DNA of 46,575 bases, taken from contig VJZX01000022.1 in assembly GCA_009663185.1 (NCBI GenBank), positions 1-46,575 of the forward strand, given 5' to 3'. The DNA comes from Isoptericola halalbus. Its GTDB lineage: Bacteria; Actinomycetota; Actinomycetes; Actinomycetales; Cellulomonadaceae. A model generated the notes under the pieces. That model made no database searches and was not told the DNA's origin. It saw nothing but the letters and a program-made list of their open reading frames with translations. Positions within the stretch are counted from its first letter, which is position 1. Each line of letters begins with the position of its first letter. Made by a program: the position numbers and the translations under genes. Shown one piece after another: positions 15,820 through 24,492 of the stretch.

Positions 15820-16622
15820 CCACGACCGACGCCACCACGGCGACCGACAGCAACGACGTCTCGCGAGCGACGCCCGTGCTCCAGGCGCGCGGCCTGGTCA
15901 AGACCTTCGGCCGCGTCGTCGGGCTCGACGGCGTCGACCTCGAGCTCTTCCCCGGTGAGGTCCTCGCGATCATCGGCGACAACGGGGCCGGCAAGTCGAC
16001 CCTGATCAAGTGCCTGACCGGCGCGGAGATCCCCGACGAGGGCGAGATCCTCGTCGACGGCAAGCCCGTCCACTTCAAGCGTCCGCAGGACGCGCGCGCC
16101 GCCGGGATCGAGACGGTGTACCAGACCCTCGCCGTCGCGCCGTCGCTCGACATCGCGTCGAACCTCTTCCTCGGACGCGAGGTCCGTCGCAAGGGCTTCC
16201 TCGGCTCGGTCCTGCGCATCACCGACCGGGCGGGCATGCGGGAGCGTGCCCGCCGGGAGCTGCGCGAGCTCGGCATCTCGACGCTCCAGGACGTGACCGT
16301 CCCGGTCGAGAACCTCTCGGGTGGTCAGCGGCAGGCCGTCGCGGTCGCGCGTGCCGCGGCGTTCGGCTCGAAGGTCGTCGTCCTCGACGAGCCGACCGCG
16401 GCGCTGGGCGTCCGCGAGTCGGGCCAGGTCCTCGAGCTCGTGCGCACGCTGCGCGACAAGGGAGTGCCGGTCATCATCATCAGCCACAACATGCCGCACG
16501 TCTTCGAGATCGCCGACCGCATCCACGTGCAGCGGCTCGGCAGGTGCGCCGCGACCATCACGCCGAAGTCGCACAGCATGACCGACGCCGTGGCGATCAT
16601 GACCGGCGCCGCGGAGGCCTGA
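15816..16622 (+). CDS. frcA: Fructose-type ABC transporter ATPase FrcA (single domain)
   Basis: The 268-residue ATPase has one nucleotide-binding domain: Walker A GDNGAGKST (54-62), signature LSGGQ (167-171), Walker B VVVLDEPT (Asp191, Glu192) and the H-loop in ISHN. Most sugar ATPases of this class (RbsA, RhaT) are double-domain proteins of about 500 residues. A single-domain protein is characteristic of the FrcA subgroup and supports the fructose assignment. GTG 15816 overlaps the frcC stop, and the N-terminal 18 residues are polar and probably flexible. The kinase gene follows after 55 bases with its own ribosome binding site. Confidence 0.88.
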   Translation: MTTTDATTATDSNDVSRATPVLQARGLVKTFGRVVGLDGVDLELFPGEVLAIIGDNGAGKSTLIKCLTGAEIPDEGEILVDGKPVHFKRPQDARAAGIETVYQTLAVAPSLDIASNLFLGREVRRKGFLGSVLRITDRAGMRERARRELRELGISTLQDVTVPVENLSGGQRQAVAVARAAAFGSKVVVLDEPTAALGVRESGQVLELVRTLRDKGVPVIIISHNMPHVFEIADRIHVQRLGRCAATITPKSHSMTDAVAIMTGAAEA

Positions 16623-16677
16623 GCCACCACCGGACTGCCCGGGTTCGACGCCCTGCACACCCTGAGGGAGGACACCT

Positions 16678-17622
16678 GTGCACATCGACCAGGACGCGCG
16701 GGTGCTCGTCGTCGGCGAGGCGCTCACGGACGTGGTCACCACCGCCGACGGCAACCACCGCGAGCACCCGGGCGGGAGCCCGGCCAACGTCGCGGTGACG
16801 CTCGGACGGCTCGGCCACCGGCCCCGGTTCGCGACGTCGATCGGTCACGACGACCGCGGCCGTCGCATCCGGGACTGGCTGGAGGAGTCCGGAGTCGAGC
16901 TGGAGCCCGGCAGCGAGGGCAGCGGACCGACATCGGTCGCGGCGTCGCGTCTCTCCCCGGACGGCGCGGCCGACTACGAGTTCGCGCTCGACTGGGCCCC
17001 GGACCTGCCCAGGGCCGGCACCGCGAGCCTCGTGCACGTGGGAAGCATCGCGACCCAGCTCGAACCGGGTGCGGGTGACGTGCTCCGGCTCGTCGAGGAG
17101 GCCCGGGCGACCGCGACGGTCACGTACGACCCGAACCTGCGCCCCTCGATCTGCCCCGACCGTGTGGCGGTCCGCAGGCGGGTCGAGCGGCTGGTGCAGC
17201 TGGCCGACGTCGTGAAGGCGTCCGACGAGGACGTCGCGTGGCTGTATCCGGGGGAGGACTTCCGCGCGATCCTCCGGTCGTGGGCGGACGACGGGCCGGC
17301 AGTCGTCGTGGGCACCAGGGGTGCTCAGGGCGCGGTGCTCCTGGCGCGCGGCCTCGAGCTCGACGTGCCGGGGCGCACGGTCGACGTCGTGGACACCATC
17401 GGGGCCGGCGACGCGTTCATGGGCGGCCTCGTCCATGGCGTCCTGACCGCCGGTCTCGACGGCGCGGACCGTCGTGAGCGGCTCCGCGCGGCGCGCGCCG
17501 GCGTCCTCGAGGAGATCGTCATGCTCGCGGTCGACGTGGCGGCGGCCACGGTCGCCCGGCCGGGAGCCAACCCGCCGTGGCTCGCCGACCTCGACGACGC
17601 CCTCCCGGCACGGGAAGGGTAG
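16678..17622 (+). CDS. frcK: PfkB-family fructokinase-like sugar kinase
   Basis: The 314-residue protein is a ribokinase/PfkB-fold kinase. It has the N-terminal GEALTD and HPGGSPANVAVTLGRLG substrate-binding region, and the C-terminal DTIGAGDAFMGG with catalytic base Asp245. In this family an importer plus kinase at the end of an frcBCA operon phosphorylates fructose to fructose 6-phosphate. The GTG start has GGGAGG 6 bases upstream. A perfect hairpin ends the operon 49 bases downstream. The substrate is inferred from context; the PfkB family also includes ribokinases and adenosine kinases. Confidence 0.85.
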   Translation: MHIDQDARVLVVGEALTDVVTTADGNHREHPGGSPANVAVTLGRLGHRPRFATSIGHDDRGRRIRDWLEESGVELEPGSEGSGPTSVAASRLSPDGAADYEFALDWAPDLPRAGTASLVHVGSIATQLEPGAGDVLRLVEEARATATVTYDPNLRPSICPDRVAVRRRVERLVQLADVVKASDEDVAWLYPGEDFRAILRSWADDGPAVVVGTRGAQGAVLLARGLELDVPGRTVDVVDTIGAGDAFMGGLVHGVLTAGLDGADRRERLRAARAGVLEEIVMLAVDVAAATVARPGANPPWLADLDDALPAREG

Positions 17623-17670
17623 GCAGCAGCGGGCGCCCTGCGACCATCGCTGCGATCACGGACCCACGAC

Positions 17671-17697
17671 GAGGGCCCGGCCATCGGCCGGGCCCTC
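17671..17697 (+). terminator. Terminator of the frc operon
   Basis: GAGGGCCCGGCC (17671-17682) pairs perfectly with GGCCGGGCCCTC (17686-17697) around loop ATC. It sits between the kinase gene and the TetR gene. Confidence 0.82.
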
Positions 17698-17723
17698 GCG
17701 TGGCTGTCCGGTGGGAAAAGTTG

Positions 17724-17742
17724 ATGTTAGTCTGATTAACAT
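17724..17742. promoter_or_regulatory. TetR auto-operator overlapping the start codon
   Basis: ATGTTAGTCTGATTAACAT is a 19-base inverted repeat (ATGTTA-R-TC-N-GA-Y-TAACAT). Only one symmetric pair is mismatched. Its last two bases are the A and T of the TetR ATG at 17741. Binding would block both initiation of transcription and the start codon region. Confidence 0.75.
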
Positions 17743-18322
17743 GAAAACTCGCCCGTACAGGATGGGCGCCCGGGCGGACGCCGCACGGGAGACGGGCGAG
17801 CGCATCCTGGCCGTGGGCAGGCAGCAGTTCGCCGAGAAGGCGTACGACGACGTGTCCCTGGACGAGATCGCGGCGGGCGTCGGCGTCACCGTCCAGACGG
17901 TGCTCCGCCGCTTCGGGTCCAAGGAGGAGCTGGTCCGGGCCATCGTCGTCGCGGCAACCCCCGGGGTCGAGGCCCAGCGCGACCAGGCGCCCGCCGGGGA
18001 CGTCGTCGGGGCTGTCGACACGCTCGTCGAGCACTACGAGGCGATGGGCGACGAGGTCATGAACCTGCTTCGCCAGGAACGGCGGGTCCCCGCGTTCGCC
18101 GAGATCACCGCACACGGCAGGGCCTCCCACGCCCGCTGGGTCGAGCGCGTCTTCGAGCCGTGGCTCGGTATGCGAAGCGGCGTCGACCGTCAACGCCTCA
18201 CGGCGCAGCTGATCGCGGCGTGCGACGTCTACACGTGGTTCCTGCTGCGCCGGCAGGCCGCGTTGTCACGAGCACAGACCACGAAGGCGATCGTGGAGAT
18301 GATCGAGGGAGTACTCCCATGA
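17741..18322 (+). CDS. TetR-family regulator coupled to a glycosyltransferase gene
   Basis: The 193-residue protein has an N-terminal TetR helix-turn-helix (ILAVGRQQFAEKAYDDVSLD then IAAGVGVTVQTVLRRFGSKE, about residues 22-62). An all-helical ligand domain follows. The ATG at 17741 has no ribosome binding site and sits inside a near-perfect palindrome, so the mRNA may be leaderless or nearly so. A second ATG at codon 8 is possible. Its stop overlaps the glycosyltransferase ATG (18319-18322), so both are produced together and are probably autorepressed through the 17724-17742 site. The inducer could be the glycosyltransferase substrate, which is inference. Confidence 0.88.
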   Translation: MKTRPYRMGARADAARETGERILAVGRQQFAEKAYDDVSLDEIAAGVGVTVQTVLRRFGSKEELVRAIVVAATPGVEAQRDQAPAGDVVGAVDTLVEHYEAMGDEVMNLLRQERRVPAFAEITAHGRASHARWVERVFEPWLGMRSGVDRQRLTAQLIAACDVYTWFLLRRQAALSRAQTTKAIVEMIEGVLP

Positions 18323-19554
18323 AGGTGCTCTGCTACACCTCGCCGGCCCGCGGCCACCTGTACCCGGTGATACCGATCCTGCAGGAGCTGGCGTCGCGCG
18401 GGCACGACATCACCGTCCGGACCCTCGCGGACGGCGTCGAGCAGGCCCGCGGAGCCGGGCTGCACGCCGACGCCGTCGACCCGCGGATCGAGGCCGTCGA
18501 GATCGACGACTACCTGGGCAGGACACCGGTCGACGGGCTGAAGCGGTCGACGGCGACCTTCGCACAGCGGGCGCCGTACGAGGTGGAGGACATTCGCCGG
18601 GCGATCGCCGACGTGCGGCCCGACGTGCTGCTGGTCGACTGCAACTGCTGGGGGGCGAGCGCGGCCGCCGAAGGCGCGGGACTGCCGTGGGCGAGCTGGG
18701 TGCCGTACCCGGTGCCAGTCCCTCGGGCCGGCGTGCCTCCGTTCGGTCCCGGGCTTCGCCCGGCCACCGGGCGGCTCGGGAGGATGCGCGACCGGGTGCT
18801 CGAGCCGGTCGTCCTCGGCTCGGTGCTGAGGTCGGTCAGGCCCGCGCTCAACAAGGTCCGGGCCGCCGCCGGGGTGCGGCCGATCCGCACGGTCACCGAC
18901 ATGTACGCGCGGGCGCCGCTCACCTTGTACCTCACGGCCGAGCCGTTCGAGTACGCCGGGGGTGACTGGCCGGAGTCGTTCCGGCTCGTCGGGCCGGTCG
19001 GCTGGGACCCGCCGGCCGACGTCCCGCAGGGCCTGGCCGAGGTCGACAGGCCGATCGTCCTGGTCACCACCTCCTCGGAGAGGCAGGACGACGACGGTCT
19101 GGTGCGGGCCGCGCTCGAGGGCCTGCGGGGGGCCGACGTCCATGTCGTGGCCACGCTGCCGTCCGGGGTGCCGGACGACCTCGACGTTCCCGCCAACGCC
19201 ACCGTCGCGCGGTTCGTCCCGCACTCGGCCGTCCTTCCGAAGGCGGCCTGCGTCGTCACGCACGGAGGGATGGGGGCGACCCAGAAGGCGCTCGCGGCGG
19301 GCGTCCCCGTCGTTGCCGCGCCCTTCGGGAGGGACCAGTTCGAGGTCGCGCGCCGGGTCGAGCTGAGCGACGCCGGCCAGCGCCTCCCGGGCAGGAAGGT
19401 CACGCCTGAGCGACTCGCCGCAGCGGTCGAGCGCGCCATGACCCAGCGTGCGGGCGCGGCCGCGCTCGCCGAGGCGTTCGCCCGCGCGGGAGGTGCCGTG
19501 CGTGCGGCCGACGAGGTCGAGGAGCTCTCCCGCACGGCGGCCGCGGCGACCTGA
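18319..19554 (+). CDS. GT1-type glycosyltransferase (macrolide glycosyltransferase-like)
   Basis: The 411-residue GT-B protein begins with SPARGHLYPVIPILQEL, which forms the acceptor-side Rossmann domain and carries the usual catalytic His13. It ends with the nucleotide-sugar binding domain, including VTHGGMGATQKALAAGVPVVAAPFGRDQFE (about 313-342), the bacterial version of the PSPG motif. Relatives include OleD and Mgt enzymes that glycosylate macrolides or other small hydrophobic molecules with UDP- or dTDP-sugars. Coupling to a TetR gene and the absence of biosynthetic genes suggest a detoxification or resistance role; this is inference. A catalytic role in pigment or lipid glycosylation is the main alternative. 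Confidence 0.87.
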   Translation: MKVLCYTSPARGHLYPVIPILQELASRGHDITVRTLADGVEQARGAGLHADAVDPRIEAVEIDDYLGRTPVDGLKRSTATFAQRAPYEVEDIRRAIADVRPDVLLVDCNCWGASAAAEGAGLPWASWVPYPVPVPRAGVPPFGPGLRPATGRLGRMRDRVLEPVVLGSVLRSVRPALNKVRAAAGVRPIRTVTDMYARAPLTLYLTAEPFEYAGGDWPESFRLVGPVGWDPPADVPQGLAEVDRPIVLVTTSSERQDDDGLVRAALEGLRGADVHVVATLPSGVPDDLDVPANATVARFVPHSAVLPKAACVVTHGGMGATQKALAAGVPVVAAPFGRDQFEVARRVELSDAGQRLPGRKVTPERLAAAVERAMTQRAGAAALAEAFARAGGAVRAADEVEELSRTAAAAT

Positions 19555-19568
19555 CCCTGCGCAGACCT

Positions 19569-19600
19569 GGTGCTCGGTCGCCGTGCGGCGACCGAGCACC
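19569..19600. terminator. Bidirectional terminator between glycosyltransferase and rhaS-like genes
   Basis: Perfect 14-base arms (19569-19582 and 19587-19600) enclose loop GTGC, between two convergent genes. Confidence 0.85.
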
Positions 19601-19609
19601 GAGGATGCG

Positions 19610-20671
19610 TCAGAAGTCGAAGTCGTCGATGTTGTCGGCGTTGAAGACGAAAGGGTCGCCCAGCAGGACCGACGCGTCCTCTCCGACCTCGTAGGAGCCG
19701 AGCTTGCCGGCCTCGAACGAGTCACCGGGCTCGCCGGTGATCTCCTCGTCCACGAGCGACTTGGCGGCGTAGGCGGCGAGGTAGCCGAGGTCGGCCGGGT
19801 TCCACAGGGCGAACGCCTCGACGGTGCCGTCCTCGACGTACTCGCGCATCTGGTTGGGGGTGCCCAGGCCGGTCAGCGCGACCTTGCCCTTGTACTCGGA
19901 CGTCGACAGGTAGCGACCTGCCGCGGCGATGCCGACGGTGGTGGGCGAGATGATGCCCTTGAGGTCGGGGTAGGTCTGCAGGAGTGCCGCCGTCTGGTCG
20001 AAGGACCGCTGGTCGTCGTCGTCGCCGTAGGCGATCTCCACGAGCTCGACGTCGGGGTGGTTGGCGTCGAGCTCGGCCTCCATGAGCTCGATCCACGCGT
20101 TCTGGTTGGTCGCGTTGGCCGAGGCCGAGAGGATGGCGATCTGGCCTTCGTCGCCGATCTGCTCGGTGATGAGGTCGACCTGGACCTTGGCGATGCCCTC
20201 GGCCGTCGCCTGGTTGATGAACAGGTCACGGCAGTCAGGGTTGGTGTCCGAGTCGAAGGTGACGACCTTGACCCCGACCCCGCGGGCTTCGTCCAGGGCG
20301 TCGCAGATGGCTTCCGGGTCGTTCGCCGATACGACGAGCGCGTCGACGCCCTGCTGCGCGGCGGTCTCGATGAAGCTGACCTGTGACGTCGGGCTAGCCT
20401 CGGAGGGGCCGACCTCGGAGAAGGTTCCGCCGAACTCCTCGACGGCCTCGGTGCCACCGGAGCTGGAGGTGTCGAAGTACGGGTTGCCCAGGTTCTTGGG
20501 CAGGAACGTGATGGAGACCTCGCCGTCGCCGCCGCCGTCCCCACCCCCCGTACCTGCGCCGTCGCCGTCGCCGTCGCCGTCGCCGCCGCCGCAAGCGGCC
20601 AGCACGAGCGCGGCGCTCGCCGTGACGGCCATGACCGCACTGCGGCGGGCGTTGGATCGCATGGAGAACAT
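19610..20671 (-). CDS. rhaS: RhaS-like ABC transporter substrate-binding lipoprotein
   Basis: The 353-residue lipoprotein has a signal ending LAAC (Cys27). A low-complexity Gly/Asp linker (about residues 28-50, encoded partly by tandem GGCGAC) and a Peripla_BP_4 domain follow. VVSANDPEAICDALD, SASANATNQNAWIELM, TYPDLKGIISPTTVGIAAAG and the DPFVFNADNIDDF end resemble rhamnose-binding RhaS as I recall it, with AI-2-binding LsrB as the nearest alternative. AAAGGAA precedes the ATG at 20671. It is the last gene of the rhaT-permease-permease-rhaS operon. No rhamnose catabolic gene is in the window, so the ligand is unproven. Confidence 0.82.
   Translation of the reverse strand: MFSMRSNARRSAVMAVTASAALVLAACGGGDGDGDGDGAGTGGGDGGGDGEVSITFLPKNLGNPYFDTSSSGGTEAVEEFGGTFSEVGPSEASPTSQVSFIETAAQQGVDALVVSANDPEAICDALDEARGVGVKVVTFDSDTNPDCRDLFINQATAEGIAKVQVDLITEQIGDEGQIAILSASANATNQNAWIELMEAELDANHPDVELVEIAYGDDDDQRSFDQTAALLQTYPDLKGIISPTTVGIAAAGRYLSTSEYKGKVALTGLGTPNQMREYVEDGTVEAFALWNPADLGYLAAYAAKSLVDEEITGEPGDSFEAGKLGSYEVGEDASVLLGDPFVFNADNIDDFDF
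20561..20584. repeat. Hexamer tandem repeat (GTCGCC x4) in the rhaS linker
   Basis: Four exact GTCGCC units on the plus strand encode an Asp-Gly repeat in the linker after the lipidated cysteine. Slippage would change linker length by two residues per unit without breaking the frame. Confidence 0.75.
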
Positions 20672-20732
20672 CGTCGTTTCCTTTCGTGGATGGGGTCAGA
20701 GAAGTAGGGCCCAGGCGGTCCGGGGAACACGC

Positions 20733-21797
20733 TCAGGGCACCGCAGCGCGGGCCGCGAGCCGCCCCTTGCGCTTGCCGACGGCCGCGATGCGCTTCCGGT
20801 GGGCCCAGGTCAGCAGGCTGGCGGACACCACGGAGACGATGAGGAGCAGGCCGGTGATGACGTTGATGATGTCGCTCGTCACCCCGGCCAGGCGCAGCGC
20901 GCTGGCCAGGGTCCCGATGAGCAGGACGCCGGCGATGACGCCGTGCAGGGCACCGCGTCCGCCGAAGATCGACACGCCGCCGAGCAGCACGGCCGCGATG
21001 ACCTGCAGCTCCATGCCCGTCGCGTTGTCGCCGCGGGCGTTGTTGTACAGCAGCGTGAAGTACACGCCGGCGAACCCGGCGACCGTGCCGCTCATGACGA
21101 AGAGCCAGAACTTCGTCATCCCGACGTTGATCCCGGAGAACGCTGCCGCCTCCTTGTTGAGACCGATGGCGTAGAGCGACCTGCCGAACGGCGTGAAGTG
21201 GAGCAGGACCGCGAACCCGATGGCGAGCAGGGCGAAGACGATCATGATCACCGGCACGGGCGTGCCCGGGATGTTGGTCCTCGCGAGGCCGGTCCACGCG
21301 TCCGGGAAGCCGCTGATCGCCGTCGTGCCGAGCAGCCCGACCGCGACGCCCCGGAACAGGGCGAGCGTGCCGATCGTGACCGCGAGCGACGGCAGTCCGA
21401 CGAAGGTCACCAGCGCACCGTTGATGGTCCCGGCCAGCGTCCCGACGACGATCGCGAGGGCCATGGCGGCCGGGAACGGCCACCCGGCCTGTACGCACAG
21501 GCCCGTGACGACGCTCGACAGGCCCACGACGCTCGCCACCGAGAGGTCGATCTCCTCGGTCACGATGACGAGCGTCATCGGCAGCGCGATGAGCAGGATC
21601 GGGGCGATCTCGCGCAGAAGGAAGGTGACGGTCAGGGGGCTGTCGAAGTTCGGCACGATCGCCATCGAGACGGCGACGACCGCGAGCAGCAACCCGACGA
21701 TGGACGCCTCGCGGGTCACGAGCACGCGACGCCAGAGCGGCTGGGCGTAGGTGGTGTACGAGCGCACGACCTGCTCGGTCCCGATCGCGGTGGTCAT
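20733..21797 (-). CDS. rhaQ: ABC transporter permease (RhaQ-like)
   Basis: The 354-residue BPD_transp_2 membrane protein has about ten hydrophobic segments. The family signature is VTEEIDLSVASVVGLSS, and LLGGVSIFGGRGALHG lies near the C-terminus. A basic tail (HRKRIAAVGKRKGR) faces the cytoplasm. The ATG overlaps the stop of the partner permease (21794-21797). The gene symbol is positional: RhaP and RhaQ cannot be told apart with confidence here. Confidence 0.82.
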   Translation of the reverse strand: MTTAIGTEQVVRSYTTYAQPLWRRVLVTREASIVGLLLAVVAVSMAIVPNFDSPLTVTFLLREIAPILLIALPMTLVIVTEEIDLSVASVVGLSSVVTGLCVQAGWPFPAAMALAIVVGTLAGTINGALVTFVGLPSLAVTIGTLALFRGVAVGLLGTTAISGFPDAWTGLARTNIPGTPVPVIMIVFALLAIGFAVLLHFTPFGRSLYAIGLNKEAAAFSGINVGMTKFWLFVMSGTVAGFAGVYFTLLYNNARGDNATGMELQVIAAVLLGGVSIFGGRGALHGVIAGVLLIGTLASALRLAGVTSDIINVITGLLLIVSVVSASLLTWAHRKRIAAVGKRKGRLAARAAVP

Positions 21798-22822
21798 CGC
21801 GTCTCCTCCCTCTCCTCGACGAGTCGTCGGTGCTGGCGCAGCGCCAGGACCCGGTCCAGGACGATCGCGCCGATGATGAGCACGCCCACGACGGCGCGCT
21901 GCCAGAAGTCGTCCACGCCCACGATCGGCAGGGAACGGTTGATCGTGAGCAGCAGGTAGGCACCGAGCGCGGCACCCCACACCGTGCCGATCCCGCCGGA
22001 GATCGCGACACCGCCGATGACGGCCGCTCCGATCGCCTGGAGCTCCCAGCCGAACCCGGCGTTGGAGCTGACGGTGCCGTACCGCGCCGCGAAGAGCACG
22101 CCGGCCAGCCCTGCGAGGGCTCCGCTGGCGACGAACGCGGCCAGCACCCGCCGCGTGACGCGCAGCCCGTAGAGGTGGGCGGCGTCCGGGTCGGAGCCGA
22201 TCGCGTACAGCTCGCGCCCGCTGCGCAGGTTGCGCAGGTACCACGCGGCGACCACGAGCACCACGACCGCGAGGATCGTCAGTATCGGGATGCCGACAAG
22301 CTTGCCGGTTCCCAGCGCACGGAACGCGGCGGGCATGTCGGAGGCGTTGATCCGGTCCGAGCCCGTCCAGGCGACGTTGATGCCGCGGTACACGTACAGG
22401 GTGCCGAGCGTGATCACCAGCGCGGGGACCTTGGCGAACGCGACCAACGCTCCGTTGATCAGGCCGAGCAGGGCACCGAGGCCGATGCCGGCGAGGAAGA
22501 CGACGACGATCGGGATCCCCGGCAGGTCGATGAACAGCCGGCCCGTCAGGTACGCGGTGAGGCCCACGACGGAGCCGACCGACAGGTCGACGTTGCGCGT
22601 GATGATCACGACCGCCTGGCCGACGGCGACGACCATGAGCAGCGACGGAGTGAGCAGCAGGTCGCGGAAACCGTCGTTCGAGAACACGAACGTCGGGTTC
22701 AGCGCGGTCGCCACGACGACGACGAGCACGAGCGCGATGGCGATGCCGGTCTCGCGAGCCTTGAGCAGGTGCCCGACCCCGGACACGAACGGTCGGGCCG
22801 GCGCGGTGGCCGTGGTGGTCAT
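21794..22822 (-). CDS. rhaP: ABC transporter permease (RhaP-like)
   Basis: The 342-residue BPD_transp_2 permease has the signature ITRNVDLSVGSVVGLT and a C-terminal VIGGVAISGGIGTVWGA. It starts in an ATGA overlap with the ATPase stop (22819-22822) and ends in another with the second permease. The two permeases likely form a heterodimeric channel, as in RhaSTPQ and LsrACDB systems. The P/Q naming is by order only. Confidence 0.82.
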   Translation of the reverse strand: MTTTATAPARPFVSGVGHLLKARETGIAIALVLVVVVATALNPTFVFSNDGFRDLLLTPSLLMVVAVGQAVVIITRNVDLSVGSVVGLTAYLTGRLFIDLPGIPIVVVFLAGIGLGALLGLINGALVAFAKVPALVITLGTLYVYRGINVAWTGSDRINASDMPAAFRALGTGKLVGIPILTILAVVVLVVAAWYLRNLRSGRELYAIGSDPDAAHLYGLRVTRRVLAAFVASGALAGLAGVLFAARYGTVSSNAGFGWELQAIGAAVIGGVAISGGIGTVWGAALGAYLLLTINRSLPIVGVDDFWQRAVVGVLIIGAIVLDRVLALRQHRRLVEEREETR

Positions 22823-24342
22823 CGGACGGTCTCCTCGTGGGCGGTCGCGGCGTACATGACGGCCTCAGGCGTCGCGTCGGCACGGTCGAACTCTCCGGTC
22901 AGGCGGCCCTCGCGCATGACGAGCACGCGGTCGGCCATCCCGAGCACCTCGGGCAGCTCCGACGAGATCATGAGGACCGCGATCCCACGCTGCGCGAGCT
23001 GCGAGAGCAGTCGGTGCACCTCTGCCTTCGTCCCGACGTCGATACCGCGGGTGGGCTCGTCGACGATGAGCACCTTCGGGTCGGACGAGAGCCACTTGGC
23101 GAGCACGACCTTCTGCTGGTTGCCGCCGCTCAGGGTGCCCGTCTCGGCGTCGAGAGCGGCCGTCTTCACCTCGAGCCGGCTCGCCCAGGTGCGCGCGGCC
23201 TCGTTCTCGCGCGCACCCCAGATCAGGCCGTACCTCGCGAGGCGCTCGCGGACGGCGAGTGTGACGTTGCGCGCGACGGACTGGTCGAGCACGAGACCCT
23301 GCTTGCGCCGGTCCTCCGGGACCAGTCCCACGCCCCTCGCCATCGCGACCCGTGGGCTTCCCGGCGGCAACGGCCGCCCGGCGACCCGAACCGTCCCGGA
23401 CTGGTACGGGTCGACGCCGAACACGGCACGCGCCACCTCGCTGCGACCGGCGCCGACGAGGCCGGAGAGGCCGACGATCTCCCCGGCGCGCACCGTGAAC
23501 GACACGTCGTGGAACACGCCAGGCTGTGTGAGGCCCTCGACGACGAGCACGTCGTCCCCGATCTCCGCGGACAGCTTGGGGAACAGCTCGGTGACGTCGC
23601 GGCCGACCATCATGCGGACGAGCTCGTCGACGGTCGTCTCGGCGATGGGCAGCGTGTCGATGTACGCGCCGTCGCGCATGACGGTGACGGTGTCGCACAG
23701 GTCGAAGACCTCGTCGAAGCGGTGCGAGATGAACACGAGGGCGCGGCCCTCGTCGCGCAGGCTGCGCGCGACGGCGAACAGCCGCTCGACCTCGATGCCG
23801 CTGAGCGCGGCCGTCGGCTCGTCCATGACGAGGACCCGTGCGTCGAGCGAGATCGCCTTGGCGATCTCGATGATCTGCTGGTCGGCGATGGACAGGCCGT
23901 CCGTCGGCCGGTCGGGGTCGATCCGCACGCCGAGGCGGGCGAAGATCGCCATGGCCTCGTCGCGCATCGCCTTGCGCTCGATGCGACCGAACCGGCCCAC
24001 CGGCTGGCGGCCCATGAAGATGTTCTCCGTGACCGAGAGGTCCGGGAACAGCGTCGGCTCCTGGTAGATCACCGCGATCCCGGCGGCCTTGGACTGGGCG
24101 GTGCTGTGGAAGTCGACGGGCTCGCCCTCGAGGTGGAGCGCGCCGGCGTCCCGCCGGTACAGCCCGGCGATGATCTTCACGAGGGTCGACTTCCCCGCGC
24201 CGTTCTCGCCGACCAGGGCGTGGATCGAGCCCTTCTCGAGGCGCAGGCTCCCGGACCGCAGCGCGACGACGGCTCCGAACGACTTCACGACCCGCGAGAG
24301 CTCTAAGGCCGGTGTCGCGGTGTGCGTGCTGTCCGACTGCAC
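22819..24342 (-). CDS. rhaT: Sugar ABC transporter ATPase, double domain (RhaT-like)
   Basis: The 507-residue protein contains two nucleotide-binding domains. The first has Walker A GENGAGKST (45-53), a degenerate signature LSIADQQ (150-156) and Walker B VMDEPT (Asp174, Glu175). The second has degenerate Walker A VGAGRSE (296-302) and intact LSGGNQQ (404-410). This alternation is normal for RbsA/RhaT-type ATPases, where one composite site is active. It is the first gene of the operon, divergent from a LacI gene across 150 bases with a palindrome at 24394-24405. A GAGGAGG ribosome binding site lies upstream. Confidence 0.9.
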   Translation of the reverse strand: MQSDSTHTATPALELSRVVKSFGAVVALRSGSLRLEKGSIHALVGENGAGKSTLVKIIAGLYRRDAGALHLEGEPVDFHSTAQSKAAGIAVIYQEPTLFPDLSVTENIFMGRQPVGRFGRIERKAMRDEAMAIFARLGVRIDPDRPTDGLSIADQQIIEIAKAISLDARVLVMDEPTAALSGIEVERLFAVARSLRDEGRALVFISHRFDEVFDLCDTVTVMRDGAYIDTLPIAETTVDELVRMMVGRDVTELFPKLSAEIGDDVLVVEGLTQPGVFHDVSFTVRAGEIVGLSGLVGAGRSEVARAVFGVDPYQSGTVRVAGRPLPPGSPRVAMARGVGLVPEDRRKQGLVLDQSVARNVTLAVRERLARYGLIWGARENEAARTWASRLEVKTAALDAETGTLSGGNQQKVVLAKWLSSDPKVLIVDEPTRGIDVGTKAEVHRLLSQLAQRGIAVLMISSELPEVLGMADRVLVMREGRLTGEFDRADATPEAVMYAATAHEETVR

Positions 24343-24393
24343 GTGGTACCTCCTCGTCGAGGCGAACTAGTCTGTACTTCGTTGAACGAACAT

Positions 24394-24405
24394 GAAACGT
24401 TTCAA
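24394..24405. promoter_or_regulatory. LacI-type operator between rhaT-like and lacI genes
   Basis: TGAAACGTTTCA is a perfect 12-base palindrome centred on CG, in the divergent control region. A second smaller palindrome, CTTACTGTAAG, lies at 24418-24428. Confidence 0.8.
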
Positions 24406-24492
24406 CGCGATTCAGCCTTACTGTAAGTACCCGCGTCGCGGTGGTCAAGACGATGCTCCATACCGTTGCAGGATCGAAGAGGAGGGCCTCGG

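Noticed and set aside
21830-24067. 745-codon plus-strand frame opposite the permease and ATPase genes
   Set aside because: It is antisense to genes with clear Walker and permease motifs; the translation shows no domain.
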